DNA of 64,000 bases from Desulforamulus putei DSM 12395 (GTDB lineage: Bacteria; Bacillota; Desulfotomaculia; Desulfotomaculales; Desulfotomaculaceae). The stretch's first letter is position 1; every line of letters starts with the position of its first letter. The stretch covers positions 62,001 to 126,000 of the forward strand of contig NZ_FQUY01000005.1 in assembly GCF_900129195.1 (NCBI RefSeq), in the 5' to 3' direction. Below the pieces are notes generated by a model. The model was not told the origin of the DNA and did not search any database. It saw only the letters and a list, made by a program, of their open reading frames with translations. The translations under genes and the position numbers were made by a program. Positions 42,319-50,408 of this stretch are shown piece after piece.

Positions 42319-43176
42319 TTACGAAGTTGCCCCAGCCTGTACAGAATCTGCCAGTTTACTGGGATCCACCAGGTGCTTGCTCCACCAGTCGCGGGTTTCC
42401 GGCAGTCCCAAGGCCAATCCCATTAACTCAGTAAAGTAAAAGACCGGCAAATCCTCTCCCGGGGAACGACGCATCTCCAGGTTGGTTTGGCACAGCGGAC
42501 AGGAGTTCACCACCGCATCAGCCCCTGCTGCACGAGCCTTGGCCAGGATTCTTCCTGACAAATTGGTCACCATGGCCGCCTTGGCTACCGAATGGCCAGC
42601 ACCGCAGCACTCCACTTTATAGGACCAGTTAACCGGCGTAGCCCCCAGAGCTTTCATCAGCTTATCCAGTTGCATGGGGTTTTCGGCGCTGTCGATGCCG
42701 GTTATTTCCCTGGGACGAACGGACAAACAACCATAGTAACAAGCCACCTTTAGATTTTTCAAAGGTTTCTGAACCTTTTTGCTAATGGTGGGCAATCCGA
42801 TTTTTTCCACAAAGTATGCTAACAGGTCGTATACCCTGGGTTGTCCGTCAAATTTAAAATTCAACAGTTCTTCCATTTCCTGCCGGATCCCGGCATCATG
42901 GATCATGTTATACTCCGCTGTTTTTAGGCGGTTGAAACAGGCCGAGCAGGGTACTACACAGTCAAGCCCCATCTTCTGTATTTGCTTAATAGTTAGAGCA
43001 GGCAGACCCACTGACAGGCTGTGATTGGTGGCGTGGGCGGAGGTGGCCCCACAGCAGGTCCATTCCGGGATTTCTACCAATTCCACATCCAGCGCTTTGC
43101 TGACAGCCCGTACCGAGCTGTCAAATTCTTTGGCTGTCGCCTCCAGGGAACACCCCGGATAATAAGCCAGTTTCAT
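42319..43176 (-). CDS. hdrB: Heterodisulfide reductase subunit B (HdrB)
   Basis: A 285-residue catalytic subunit carrying non-cubane [4Fe-4S] clusters. Both CCG domains are intact: the first with YYPGCSLEATAKEF and EWTCCGATSAHATN, the second with ACYYGCLSVRPREITG and VECCGAGHSVAKAA, plus VVNSCPLCQTNLEMRR. It probably reduces a thiol disulfide or another acceptor, the true substrate in this organism being unknown. Gene order hdrC-hdrB-hdrA supports an HdrABC complex. Confidence 0.92.
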   Translation of the reverse strand: MKLAYYPGCSLEATAKEFDSSVRAVSKALDVELVEIPEWTCCGATSAHATNHSLSVGLPALTIKQIQKMGLDCVVPCSACFNRLKTAEYNMIHDAGIRQEMEELLNFKFDGQPRVYDLLAYFVEKIGLPTISKKVQKPLKNLKVACYYGCLSVRPREITGIDSAENPMQLDKLMKALGATPVNWSYKVECCGAGHSVAKAAMVTNLSGRILAKARAAGADAVVNSCPLCQTNLEMRRSPGEDLPVFYFTELMGLALGLPETRDWWSKHLVDPSKLADSVQAGATS

Positions 43177-43224
43177 CTGTTTATCCCCTACCTTCCGCAG
43201 AAACCCATTGGCAATATTTACACT

Positions 43225-43785
43225 CTACTTTTTCTTAGCCCAGTCAAAGATGCGGCGAACTTCTGTCTTACTGGGAACACTATGCGGGAACAGGGCAAGC
43301 TTTCCTTTTAAGAACATTTTTAAACCCACACCCACGTCATCCATTAAATGACCACTTTTCAGTTTGTATCTCATCAGCATGGTACCTTCATGAACTCTGC
43401 CGTGAGATTTTACAGAATCCAAGAAGCACTGGTGGAATAAATAAATATCCTTTTCCGCTGGAGTAACTCCTTCTTCAATGGCCATTTCTCGCAAGGTATC
43501 CATCACGGCGGCAATGCGTATGCCATTGGGACAACGGGCGCCGCATGTTTCACAGCCTACACAAATCCAGATAGCTTTGCTCTTGAGAACTTCATCCTTT
43601 AATCCAAACTGAATCATACGGAGCACTTGATTGGTATCCATATCTCCGTATTCAGCAATGGGGCACCCGGAGGCACATTTCTGGCATTGGTAACAGGCCT
43701 CAATTTCCTGTCCACTACGTTCACTAACCACTTTTGTGAAATTTAGGTCTAGCGCCCTGGGGCCTCCTTCGGTTATAATATACAC
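43225..43785 (-). CDS. hdrC: Heterodisulfide reductase subunit C (HdrC)
   Basis: A 186-residue protein with two [4Fe-4S] clusters (CYQCQKCASGCPIAEYG near residue 35 and CVGCETCGARCPNGIR near 77). It wires HdrB to HdrA. The GTG at 43785 follows AAGGAGG by ten bases and is preferred to the frame start at 43833, which would translate the ribosome binding site. First gene of the Hdr operon. A weak promoter (TTGTTC, 16 bases, TAAACT) is readable just upstream. Confidence 0.9.
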   Translation of the reverse strand: MYIITEGGPRALDLNFTKVVSERSGQEIEACYQCQKCASGCPIAEYGDMDTNQVLRMIQFGLKDEVLKSKAIWICVGCETCGARCPNGIRIAAVMDTLREMAIEEGVTPAEKDIYLFHQCFLDSVKSHGRVHEGTMLMRYKLKSGHLMDDVGVGLKMFLKGKLALFPHSVPSKTEVRRIFDWAKKK

Positions 43786-44234
43786 AGGTCCACCCCTCCT
43801 TGTTTTCGATTTTACTTTAGTTAAGTTTATCACAGGCTATAGTTGGAACAAACCTTCAAAGGTATGGACTAGAACCCATATTTTGTTATAAAATGGGTCC
43901 TGGTTCATTTTATTTTGCCATTCGCTGTCGTTCAATAATTTTCTCGCTCTTACTTTATTTGGCTTAATTAAGAATAATCGACAAATTTTGCGCACCTTGA
44001 TTTTTAAGGCTTTATTAACTGCCGCAGGAATTCTTCGCAATTCATTTCCCTTTGTCCCTGGTGAAAAAAAACGTCTTTTTTCGCTAAAACTAATTTCGCT
44101 GGCGAAATCCAAAGCGGTCGTCCGCATGACAATAGTGCGGCTGTGAAAATGAAATATTTAGGAGCTGGAATTACTGTTTTTTAAAAGATTGATTTTAAGC
44201 CCACTGCTAAAAAATCCGGAAGGTTCCACTCCAG
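43786..44234. other. Upstream region of the Hdr operon
   Basis: No convincing gene. It holds a weak promoter (minus-strand TTGTTC, 16 bases, TAAACT near 43820-43850), a hairpin ACCCAT-rich near 43873-43899, a near-perfect palindrome ATTTCGC-TG-GCGAAAT at 44093-44108 and a small CCGCA...TGCGG hairpin near 44121-44140. The palindrome might be an operator for the hdr genes. Confidence 0.4.
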
Positions 44235-44282
44235 AAAAAGAAGGGGCCAGGCTGATCAATCTGCCTGACCCCTTCTTTTATG
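44235..44282. terminator. Strong terminator downstream of the SASP gene
   Basis: AAGAAGGGGnCAGGC / GCCTGnCCCCTTCTTTT stem with a ten-base loop, T-rich on both sides. The nearest gene reading into it is the minus-strand SASP gene about 430 bases away. Confidence 0.75.
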
Positions 44283-44715
44283 AGATTTATCATCCTTCAT
44301 GCATAAGGACGGCGTAACGGGTTGCTCCCCTTAACTAGCCTTTCAAGAGAAATCCAACCAACGGGAGAACAAAACCAACACCCGTTACGACTAACCAAAA
44401 ACGGAAATGAAAACTATGTTGCTGAGCGTTGGCATATGATTGAAGGTACTGCTCATACTCTCTGCCTATCATTCGGCACCCCCCTGCATCCTGTATACAG
44501 AGAGTATACCTCCTTTTATAATTTTGGTAAAGTGCTTTTTTTCACAAGGCCCCGGCATGAACATTCTTGCACCTTAAATGTTATTATTTTTCTTTATGTT
44601 TTTGGTTTTTTTATATAAAGAAGCCTTTCGCAGGTACTGATGGAATGTGTGCAGAATACCTGCTCCCAAGTTCACAGAAAAACTGGCCCACAAACGTGGA
44701 CCAGCGCCGGGGAAG
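44283..44715. other. Unassigned 430-base stretch after the SASP gene
   Basis: No convincing reading frame. It contains separated inverted repeats CGTAACGGGT (44312-44321) / ACCCGTTACG and GCAGGTA / TACCTGC with an inner CTG/CAG pair near 44630-44665. On the minus strand it would be the 3' untranslated tail of the SASP message up to the terminator. Confidence 0.35.
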
Positions 44716-44874
44716 TTACAACATGCTGCGTTCCGCCCTCTGTATCGCCAGCTTAACGAAGTTACCGCACTCTCGCGAGGTGAGGTTACCATAGTCGTTG
44801 CCTTGGATACGGTCCGCTACGCCCATTTCCCGGGCAAGCTCGTACTTCAGGGCATCACTCATATATTTCGCCAT
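44716..44874 (-). CDS. Small acid-soluble spore protein, alpha/beta type
   Basis: A 52-residue protein starting MAKYMSDALKYELAREMGVA with GNDYGNLTSRECGNFVKLAI following: the alpha/beta SASP pattern that coats and protects spore DNA. The ELA region resembles the GPR protease site used to degrade SASPs at germination. The conserved SREAG motif reads SRECG here, and it is slightly short for the family. The ATG at 44874 follows GGGGGG. The gene is a marker that the organism forms endospores. Confidence 0.85.
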   Translation of the reverse strand: MAKYMSDALKYELAREMGVADRIQGNDYGNLTSRECGNFVKLAIQRAERSML

Positions 44875-45046
44875 GTTTTTACCCCCCTTAACACTTAATT
44901 TGACCGCAAAGAACATTTACTATACCAGGTAAAATGTTTCACTGGACAAATAAAGGGTAAAACATAAATAATATATTATGTACGCGCAGATCCGGACAAA
45001 ATTTACAGTGCATTATCTAAGAGATTTTACAGCAGGAGACATGCCC

Positions 45047-45805
45047 ATGAGCAAAATTTTGCAAAAGACAATGTTAACCCATGTTACCAGAGCCATCACT
45101 CATTTTTCCCTGATTGATCCCGGTGATAAGGTGGTCGTAGGGGTTTCCGGCGGTAAAGACAGCAATTCTTTGTTGTTTTGTCTTAACATGTACCGCCGCA
45201 GGTATTTAAAAAAGGTTCCCTTTGAGCTGCATGCCGTTCACTTGGATATGGGATTGGGGGCAAATTTGGACCCGTTAAAAGAATTCTGCCGGAGGCTGGA
45301 GGTTCCTTTAACCATTAAACCCACAGGTATTGGAGCCATTCTTTTTGACATCAGAAAGGAGACCAATCCCTGTGCCCTGTGCGCCAATCTGCGCAGAGGC
45401 GCCCTTCACAACACGGCCCTGGAACTGGGCTTCAACAAGGTAGCCCTAGCGCACCACCTGGATGATGTGGTGGAAACATTTTTGATGAGCTTAATTTTTA
45501 ACGGCATGATGAAAACTTTCTCTCCCAAGACCTATCTGGACCGCACAAACCTGACTTTGATCAGGCCCTTTGTTTATGTTACCGAGTCTCAGGTACAGCA
45601 ATTGCTGCCGCTGGAAGACATCCCCGTCATCCAGAACCCTTGCCCGGCGAACAAAAAGACAAAACGGGAAGAAATCAAAAGCCTTATCGACAATCTGGCT
45701 CAACAGTACCCGGATATCCGCCAGAAATTTTTAACTTCGCTGCACAACTTTGATGCAAATAACCTCTGGCCTGTGAAGGAAAATAAAAAGGGTCGTTGGG
45801 GATAA
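45047..45805 (+). CDS. TtcA-like PP-loop ATPase (tRNA 2-thiocytidine synthesis type)
   Basis: A 252-residue adenylating enzyme. The PP-loop is VVVGVSGGKDSNSLLF. Cys pairs suited to a [4Fe-4S] cluster or sulfur transfer are NPCALCANLRRG about residue 105, and NPCPANKKTKREEI near the end. KVALAHHLDDVVETFLMSL is the family middle block. It may thiolate tRNA. The ATG at 45047 follows AGGAG; the frame start at 44978 has no ribosome binding site. A terminator overlaps its 3' end. Confidence 0.88.
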   Translation: MSKILQKTMLTHVTRAITHFSLIDPGDKVVVGVSGGKDSNSLLFCLNMYRRRYLKKVPFELHAVHLDMGLGANLDPLKEFCRRLEVPLTIKPTGIGAILFDIRKETNPCALCANLRRGALHNTALELGFNKVALAHHLDDVVETFLMSLIFNGMMKTFSPKTYLDRTNLTLIRPFVYVTESQVQQLLPLEDIPVIQNPCPANKKTKREEIKSLIDNLAQQYPDIRQKFLTSLHNFDANNLWPVKENKKGRWG

Positions 45806-45830
45806 CCTCCCTGCGACCCTTATCTTTTAG
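45793..45830 (+). terminator. Terminator overlapping the 3' end of the TtcA-like gene
   Basis: GGGTCG / CGACCC stem followed by TTATCTTTT; the stop codon sits in the loop. Confidence 0.65.
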
Positions 45831-45835
45831 GACGA

Positions 45836-46309
45836 TTAAGCAGTTTCGGATTTAAACCAGCGGGTCTTTACTTTCTCTTCCACCGGTTCAACGATCTGAC
45901 TAAAGGTCCTTATATCACCCGCACCGACAATATCCACTCCGCTGGGAACAAATAAAAAAATCTCTGCGTTAACCTTCTTGGCCGAACCGTTTAAAGCAAA
46001 GGCCACACCGCTGGCGTAATCCAGAATACGCTGGGCCTCTTCCGGATGAACCTGGGAAAGATTCACGATAACCGGCTGGCCGCCCTTTAAGTGTTCTGCC
46101 ACCACCTGTACATCGGTAAAGGTTCTGGGCTGGGTGGAAACAATTTTGGTTTGCCGGGCTGCAGGTACCGCTGATAATTCAGTGCGAGTTTGATTTTTGC
46201 TGTTTTTAATCTCTCTGGACGAAGACAGTTCAGGCGTCTTTTCGCTTTCTTCTTCCACTTCTTCGAAACCTATAAAATTGAGAAACTTGTCCACGAATCC
46301 TTTAGACAA
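45836..46309 (-). CDS. sepF: Cell division protein SepF
   Basis: A 157-residue FtsZ-binding membrane tether of Gram-positive bacteria. The N-terminal amphipathic helix FVDKFLNFIGFEE is followed by an acidic linker, and then the SepF core (QVVAEHLKGGQPVIVNLSQ, HPEEAQRILDYASGVAFALN, FLFVPSGVDIVGAGD). The TTG at 46309, seven bases after AAAGGAG, gives the usual MSKGFxDKxLNFIG N-terminus and is preferred to the ATG at 46348, which has no ribosome binding site. Confidence 0.93.
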   Translation of the reverse strand: MSKGFVDKFLNFIGFEEVEEESEKTPELSSSREIKNSKNQTRTELSAVPAARQTKIVSTQPRTFTDVQVVAEHLKGGQPVIVNLSQVHPEEAQRILDYASGVAFALNGSAKKVNAEIFLFVPSGVDIVGAGDIRTFSQIVEPVEEKVKTRWFKSETA

Positions 46310-46402
46310 ACTAAAATCTCCTTTCGAATCAACTGAATATATTCCCATAAACTACAAAATAATACTTTATTTTTATTATGCGGAAAATTTTTCTGTTTTT
46401 CT

Positions 46403-46420
46403 ATAGGACCAATGTCCTAT
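46403..46420. promoter_or_regulatory. Inverted repeat between sepF and the glutaredoxin-like gene
   Basis: ATAGGAC-CAAT-GTCCTAT: perfect seven-base arms with a four-base spacer in the divergent intergenic region, in a typical operator position. No regulator is assigned. Confidence 0.45.
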
Positions 46421-46482
46421 TTACAAGTGAAGTTTTTCCTATCTAATGGGTACACTAGTTTTAGCATAAAGGAGGTATTGTT

Positions 46483-46740
46483 ATGGGCGACTATCACGTA
46501 ACACTTTTTGTATCCCCATGGAACAAAACTGCATGTGATGAGGCAAAGAAATACCTTGAGAACAAGGGAATCAACTATGAGTTAAAAAGCACCCGGGATC
46601 ATGGCGCCCGCGGGGAATTAATCAATAAAACCGGCGGCCTGGATACTCCTACCCTTGATGTGAACGGGCACATCGTTGTCGGTTTTCTTCCCAACAAGTG
46701 GGATCACTTATTGAGCAAGGAACCACTGGAACTAACTTGA
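46483..46740 (+). CDS. Glutaredoxin-like protein with an atypical active site
   Basis: An 85-residue thioredoxin-fold protein (HVTLFVSPWNKTACDEAKKY, then GGLDTPTLDVNGHIVVGFLP). The cis-Pro loop (DTPTL) and second helix are preserved, but the CxxC site is replaced by a single Cys in SPWNKTAC, three residues late. It probably does not act as a normal dithiol reductase; a Cys-only or structural role is possible. AAAGGAGG precedes the ATG, and a terminator follows. Confidence 0.75.
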   Translation: MGDYHVTLFVSPWNKTACDEAKKYLENKGINYELKSTRDHGARGELINKTGGLDTPTLDVNGHIVVGFLPNKWDHLLSKEPLELT

Positions 46741-46762
46741 GACGCGAGGAGCAAAAGGTTAG

Positions 46763-46796
46763 AGGTGGGAAGAAAATTTTCCCACCTATTGTTTAT
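46763..46796 (+). terminator. Terminator after the glutaredoxin-like gene
   Basis: AGGTGGGAA / TTCCCACCT stem followed by ATTGTTTATT. Confidence 0.65.
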
Positions 46797-47031
46797 TACT
46801 TTGCAATTCGTTCATTCTTTCCTGCTGCATAAAATACGTATTACTTCCGGTGTACACGAAGAGTCCTCTCATGACCTCAGGTTTTCCTCTCAAGAAATTT
46901 TCAGGTAGAAAAAAAGAGGAATTTGTTATTTTATATCGAACTTTGGGTATTTGGAATTCATCTGGCAACTCCTATCGAGTCTTACACACTGCGTATGGAA
47001 CTGCCGGAATTATAAAGGAGGCAGTCTGGTC

Positions 47032-47670
47032 ATGGAATCAGTAACCGTTCTTCGTCATCCCCTGGTGGATGAACAGCTTCAATTACTCAGAAATAAAGAA
47101 AGCGATATTGCTGTCTTTCGGGCCGCCATGACCCGTTTGGGATATTTACTGGCCGTTGAAGCGACCAAAGATGCACCCGTCACTGAATCCAGGGTAACCA
47201 CACCGATGGAAGTTGAAACTCCCGTTACTGTTCTTCAGGATGATAAAATTTTGCTGGTTCCTATCCTGAGAGCCGGTTTGGGCCTGGTGGACAGCTTTCT
47301 CACTCTCTTGCCAAAGGCCAAAGTTGCTCATATCGGTATGTCACGGGATCATGAAACCCTTAAAGCCAAACTCTACGTCAACAGTCTCCCCAAAAACCTG
47401 GCGGATTTTGAACAGATTTTTGTTTTGGACCCCATGCTGGCCACCGGCAACAGCTGCGTCAAGACCCTGGAAGTTTTAGCAGAGTCCGGAGCCGATCCCG
47501 CCAAGGTGAAAGTCATTTGCGCCTTTGCCGTTAATGAGGGGCTGGGACAGATTGGCAGCAAGTTCCCCCGGGTAAAAGTGATAGCTGCGGTGGTTGACCC
47601 AATTCTTAACAATATTGGATATATTTCCCCGGGTTGCGGAGATGCCGGGGACAGGTTATACTTACTCTAA
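47032..47670 (+). CDS. upp: Uracil phosphoribosyltransferase
   Basis: A 212-residue salvage enzyme making UMP from uracil and PRPP. TVLRHPLVDEQLQLLRNKES at the start, VPILRAGLGLVDSFLTLLP, the PRPP loop FVLDPMLATGNSCVKTLEVL, and GYISPGCGDAGDRLYLL at the end are all conserved. The ATG at 47032 follows AAAGGAGG by ten bases; the frame start at 46951 lies in the leader. The uracil permease gene follows after an attenuator, so uptake and salvage sit together. Confidence 0.95.
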   Translation: MESVTVLRHPLVDEQLQLLRNKESDIAVFRAAMTRLGYLLAVEATKDAPVTESRVTTPMEVETPVTVLQDDKILLVPILRAGLGLVDSFLTLLPKAKVAHIGMSRDHETLKAKLYVNSLPKNLADFEQIFVLDPMLATGNSCVKTLEVLAESGADPAKVKVICAFAVNEGLGQIGSKFPRVKVIAAVVDPILNNIGYISPGCGDAGDRLYLL

Positions 47671-47700
47671 GACAATGGATAATTTCATAGGATATAAGGC

Positions 47701-47806
47701 ACCTTTAAATTAGTACAGAGAGACTAATAAGGTAGCGGCGTAGGATATAGGATAATTGTATCCTTATGGTAATGCGCTCCTTACAGGACTCTGTAAGGAG
47801 CTTTTT
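47701..47806 (+). promoter_or_regulatory. PyrR-type attenuator upstream of the uracil permease
   Basis: A PyrR-binding-like hairpin at 47701-47733 (ACCTT..TTAGT-ACAGAGAG-ACTAA..AGGT) has the CAGAGA loop of the PyrR consensus but with A in place of C and G at the paired positions beside it. It is followed by an antiterminator-like segment and by a true terminator (GCTCCTTACAG-GACT-CTGTAAGGAGC and TTTTTAC, 47775-47806). UMP-loaded PyrR would favour termination. Confidence 0.7.
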
Positions 47807-47832
47807 ACATTTTATGCTATTTTCAGGGAGGA

Positions 47833-49113
47833 ATGATGATGGTTAAACGAGAGATTCAAGTGGAAGAAAGGCTGCCCCTGATGCAAACCCTGCCCCTCAG
47901 CCTGCAGCACTTATTTGCCATGTTTGGGGCCACCGTACTGGTACCGATTTTATTTAAGGTGGATCCCGCCACTGTCTTGTTGTTTAACGGTATCGGCACA
48001 TTATTGTACCTGTTTATATGCAAAGGCCGTATACCCGCCTACTTAGGTTCCAGCTTTGCCTTCCTATCGCCTGTATTTGTAGTCCTGGGCAAGTATGACT
48101 ACAGCGCCGCGCTGGGAGGCTTTATTGTAGTAGGTGTTATCTTCTCGGCTGTGGCATTAATGATCGGTGCGGTGGGAACCAAATGGATTGATGTGGTCTT
48201 TCCGCCGGCAGCGATGGGCGCCATTGTAGCGGTGATCGGTCTGGAACTGGCCCCTGTGGCCGCCCAGATGGCCGGCCTGGCGGCGGAAGCCGGCAAACCC
48301 TATGTGGCTGACCCCAAAGTAATTACCGTATCCCTGTTTACCCTTGGCGTTACCGTCCTGGGCTCTGTAATTTTTCGTGGTTTTCTCGCCATTATTCCCA
48401 TCCTGGTAGGAGTGGTTTCCGGCTATCTCCTTTCTGTCTTCATGGGCCTTGTCAGCACAGAAGCCATTGCCAAAGCCCCCTTGTTTGCCAAACCGACCTT
48501 CTATAGCCCGACCTTTAATTTAGACGCTATTATGATTATCATTCCGGCAGCTCTGGTGGTCATTGCCGAACATGTCGGGCACCTGTTTGTTACCAGCAAC
48601 ATAGTGGGCCGGGATTTAGCCAAAGAACCCGGCTTACACCGCTCACTGCTGGGCAACGGTTTGTCAACCTTATTATCCGGTTTCTTTGGTTCCACCCCCA
48701 ACACCACCTACGGCGAAAACATCGGTGTCATGGCCATTACCAAGGTCTACAGCACCTGGGTCATTGGCGGGGCCGCCATCATCGCCATAGTTCTCTCCTT
48801 TGTGGGCAAACTTTCTGCAGCCATCCAAAGCATTCCCACGCCGGTCATGGGCGGCGTTTCCCTGTTGCTGTTCGGCGTCATCGCCGCTTCCGGTATTCGT
48901 ATGCTGGTGGAAGCCAAAGTGGATTACAGCAAAGCAACCAATTTGATTCTAACCTCTGTGGTTCTGATCATCGGCGTCAGCGGCGCCCAAATTCAGCTGG
49001 GTGCCGTCAGTCTGCGGGGCATGGGTCTGGCAACCGTGGTGGCCATGATCCTTAGTATCTTCTTCCGTCTGCTGGAAAAGGCCAGGTTGAGCAATGAAAG
49101 CGACGGGCACTAA
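47833..49113 (+). CDS. pyrP: Uracil permease (NCS2/UraA-PyrP)
   Basis: A 426-residue 14-segment membrane carrier for uracil. The conserved N-terminus LPLMQTLPLSLQHLFAMFGA, the substrate-site block AEHVGHLFVTSNIVGRDL, and the family signature GLSTLLSGFFGSTPNTTYGE (with ENIGVMAITKVYS after it) are present. GGGAGG precedes the ATG cluster; any of three ATG codons could start it. PyrR attenuator upstream and upp just before. Confidence 0.93.
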   Translation: MMMVKREIQVEERLPLMQTLPLSLQHLFAMFGATVLVPILFKVDPATVLLFNGIGTLLYLFICKGRIPAYLGSSFAFLSPVFVVLGKYDYSAALGGFIVVGVIFSAVALMIGAVGTKWIDVVFPPAAMGAIVAVIGLELAPVAAQMAGLAAEAGKPYVADPKVITVSLFTLGVTVLGSVIFRGFLAIIPILVGVVSGYLLSVFMGLVSTEAIAKAPLFAKPTFYSPTFNLDAIMIIIPAALVVIAEHVGHLFVTSNIVGRDLAKEPGLHRSLLGNGLSTLLSGFFGSTPNTTYGENIGVMAITKVYSTWVIGGAAIIAIVLSFVGKLSAAIQSIPTPVMGGVSLLLFGVIAASGIRMLVEAKVDYSKATNLILTSVVLIIGVSGAQIQLGAVSLRGMGLATVVAMILSIFFRLLEKARLSNESDGH

Positions 49114-49125
49114 AAATTATCCATA

Positions 49126-49162
49126 CAAAAACCACCTGCTGTGGCGGGGGGGTTTTGTATGT
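49126..49162 (+). terminator. Terminator after the uracil permease gene
   Basis: ACAAAAACC / GGTTTTGT stem with inner CC/GG pairs and following T-rich sequence. Confidence 0.6.
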
Positions 49163-49169
49163 CCCCTTT

Positions 49170-50192
49170 TTATTTACTCAGTTGCGTATGATCCGCCGGG
49201 TCGGTCAGCCCGGCCCGGGCCCGCACAGACGTGATTAACATGTAAATGATAATGCCGCTCAGAACCGCTGCAGAACCAAGCATCAGATAACCGGCCAGGG
49301 TGGGTAAAAGCAGTTGTTTAAGGAGAACCGCCGCACCGGCCAGCAATAATGTAATGCCAAAATAAAGGCGTATTTTCATACCCTTGATATAGGCCGTAGC
49401 CACCGATCCGATTTGGGCTCCTACGGCGGCGCCCACCAGCATCACCAGGGCGCCAATGATCTCTACCTTGCCTGCCAGAGCATAAATATAAGCGCCCCAG
49501 GAATTGGTGATGAGAATGGCAAACAGGTCGGTTCCCACAGCCATGACGGTGGGAAGTCCCAGAAAATAAATTAAAATGGGAACCCGGACAAATCCGCCGC
49601 CTACCCCCAGAAAACCGGAGATGAACCCGCTGAAAACGCTCAGGAACACGATCACCCAAATGGAAATGGCCTTCACATTGGAGATTGGAAAACTTATATA
49701 AGGACCCATCCTTAATCCCTGTACCCAGTTGACCAGTTTTGATTTATCTTTTTCGACATTTACCTTTTGCTCTTCATTTAACCGTGAGTAATGGTAATAA
49801 TCCTTAATCATAAAAATTCCCACAGCAAACAGGAGAACAATATAAATGATTCTTACGGTGGGTCCCACCTGCCCGATCTTCTCAAGATACAGAATGGATT
49901 GCTTGCCCAGGGAAACACCATACATACCCAGCAAGCCCATAATCAAACCCAATTTAAAATCCACATGGCGAAGCAGCGCGTGTTTAAAAGTGGCCACAAT
50001 AGACTTGCCAAAAATATGAGCAATATCCGTACCAATGGCAAAGGCCATGGGAAAGCCAAATATATTGAGGGCAGGGGTGACTATGAAGGCCCCCCCGATC
50101 CCGAAAAATCCTCCCAGGATGCCGACAAAAAAGCCAATCATTAACAAAGCCCAACCGTTTACATCGGCATTGGCAATGGGCAAGTGCAGCAT
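49170..50192 (-). CDS. TauE/SafE family membrane protein (copy 1)
   Basis: A 340-residue eight-segment inner-membrane protein of the sulfite-exporter TauE/SafE family. Each half carries the Gly-rich family signature: GFFVGILGGFFGIGGAFIVT near residue 22 and GFISGFLGVGGGFVRVPILI near residue 190. Export or import of sulfite, sulfonates or similar anions is inferred from family only. Its start lies 20 bases after a small membrane protein gene in the same operon. The long hydrophilic middle (NEEQKVNVEKDKSKL) is in the cytoplasm. Confidence 0.88.
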   Translation of the reverse strand: MLHLPIANADVNGWALLMIGFFVGILGGFFGIGGAFIVTPALNIFGFPMAFAIGTDIAHIFGKSIVATFKHALLRHVDFKLGLIMGLLGMYGVSLGKQSILYLEKIGQVGPTVRIIYIVLLFAVGIFMIKDYYHYSRLNEEQKVNVEKDKSKLVNWVQGLRMGPYISFPISNVKAISIWVIVFLSVFSGFISGFLGVGGGFVRVPILIYFLGLPTVMAVGTDLFAILITNSWGAYIYALAGKVEIIGALVMLVGAAVGAQIGSVATAYIKGMKIRLYFGITLLLAGAAVLLKQLLLPTLAGYLMLGSAAVLSGIIIYMLITSVRARAGLTDPADHTQLSK

Positions 50193-50212
50193 GGCTGTGC
50201 CCCCCTCTCCAC

Positions 50213-50371
50213 TTATTGTTCCCCTTTGATCCCCAACGTCCTTAGTATAATTTCTGTAAATAGCCCTACCGAAACGCCCACCACCGACATGAGAGCCACC
50301 ACAAGTAATGCATACTGTGCTTTATTAAGATGATAAATGGCCGCCAGGTATTCATTGATGGATTCAATCAT
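50213..50371 (-). CDS. Small single-pass membrane protein upstream of TauE/SafE
   Basis: A 52-residue protein beginning MIESINEYLAAIYHLNK, followed by one strong membrane segment (QYALLVVALMSVVGVSVGLF) and ending RTLGIKGEQ. GAGGTGA stands before the ATG. It precedes the TauE/SafE gene by 20 bases, so the two are co-transcribed and it may be a subunit or a regulator of the transporter. Not recognised as a named family. Confidence 0.65.
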   Translation of the reverse strand: MIESINEYLAAIYHLNKAQYALLVVALMSVVGVSVGLFTEIILRTLGIKGEQ

Positions 50372-50408
50372 TTTCTCACCTCATTGAATTCCGGTCCCCT
50401 GGAATAAA

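Noticed and set aside
43837-44127. 96-residue minus-strand frame upstream of hdrC
   Set aside because: No ribosome binding site at its start, no family resemblance, and it spans likely promoter and palindrome sequence.
44322-44618. 98-residue plus-strand frame in the SASP 3' region
   Set aside because: No ribosome binding site and composition unlike the neighbours; the region reads better as untranslated.
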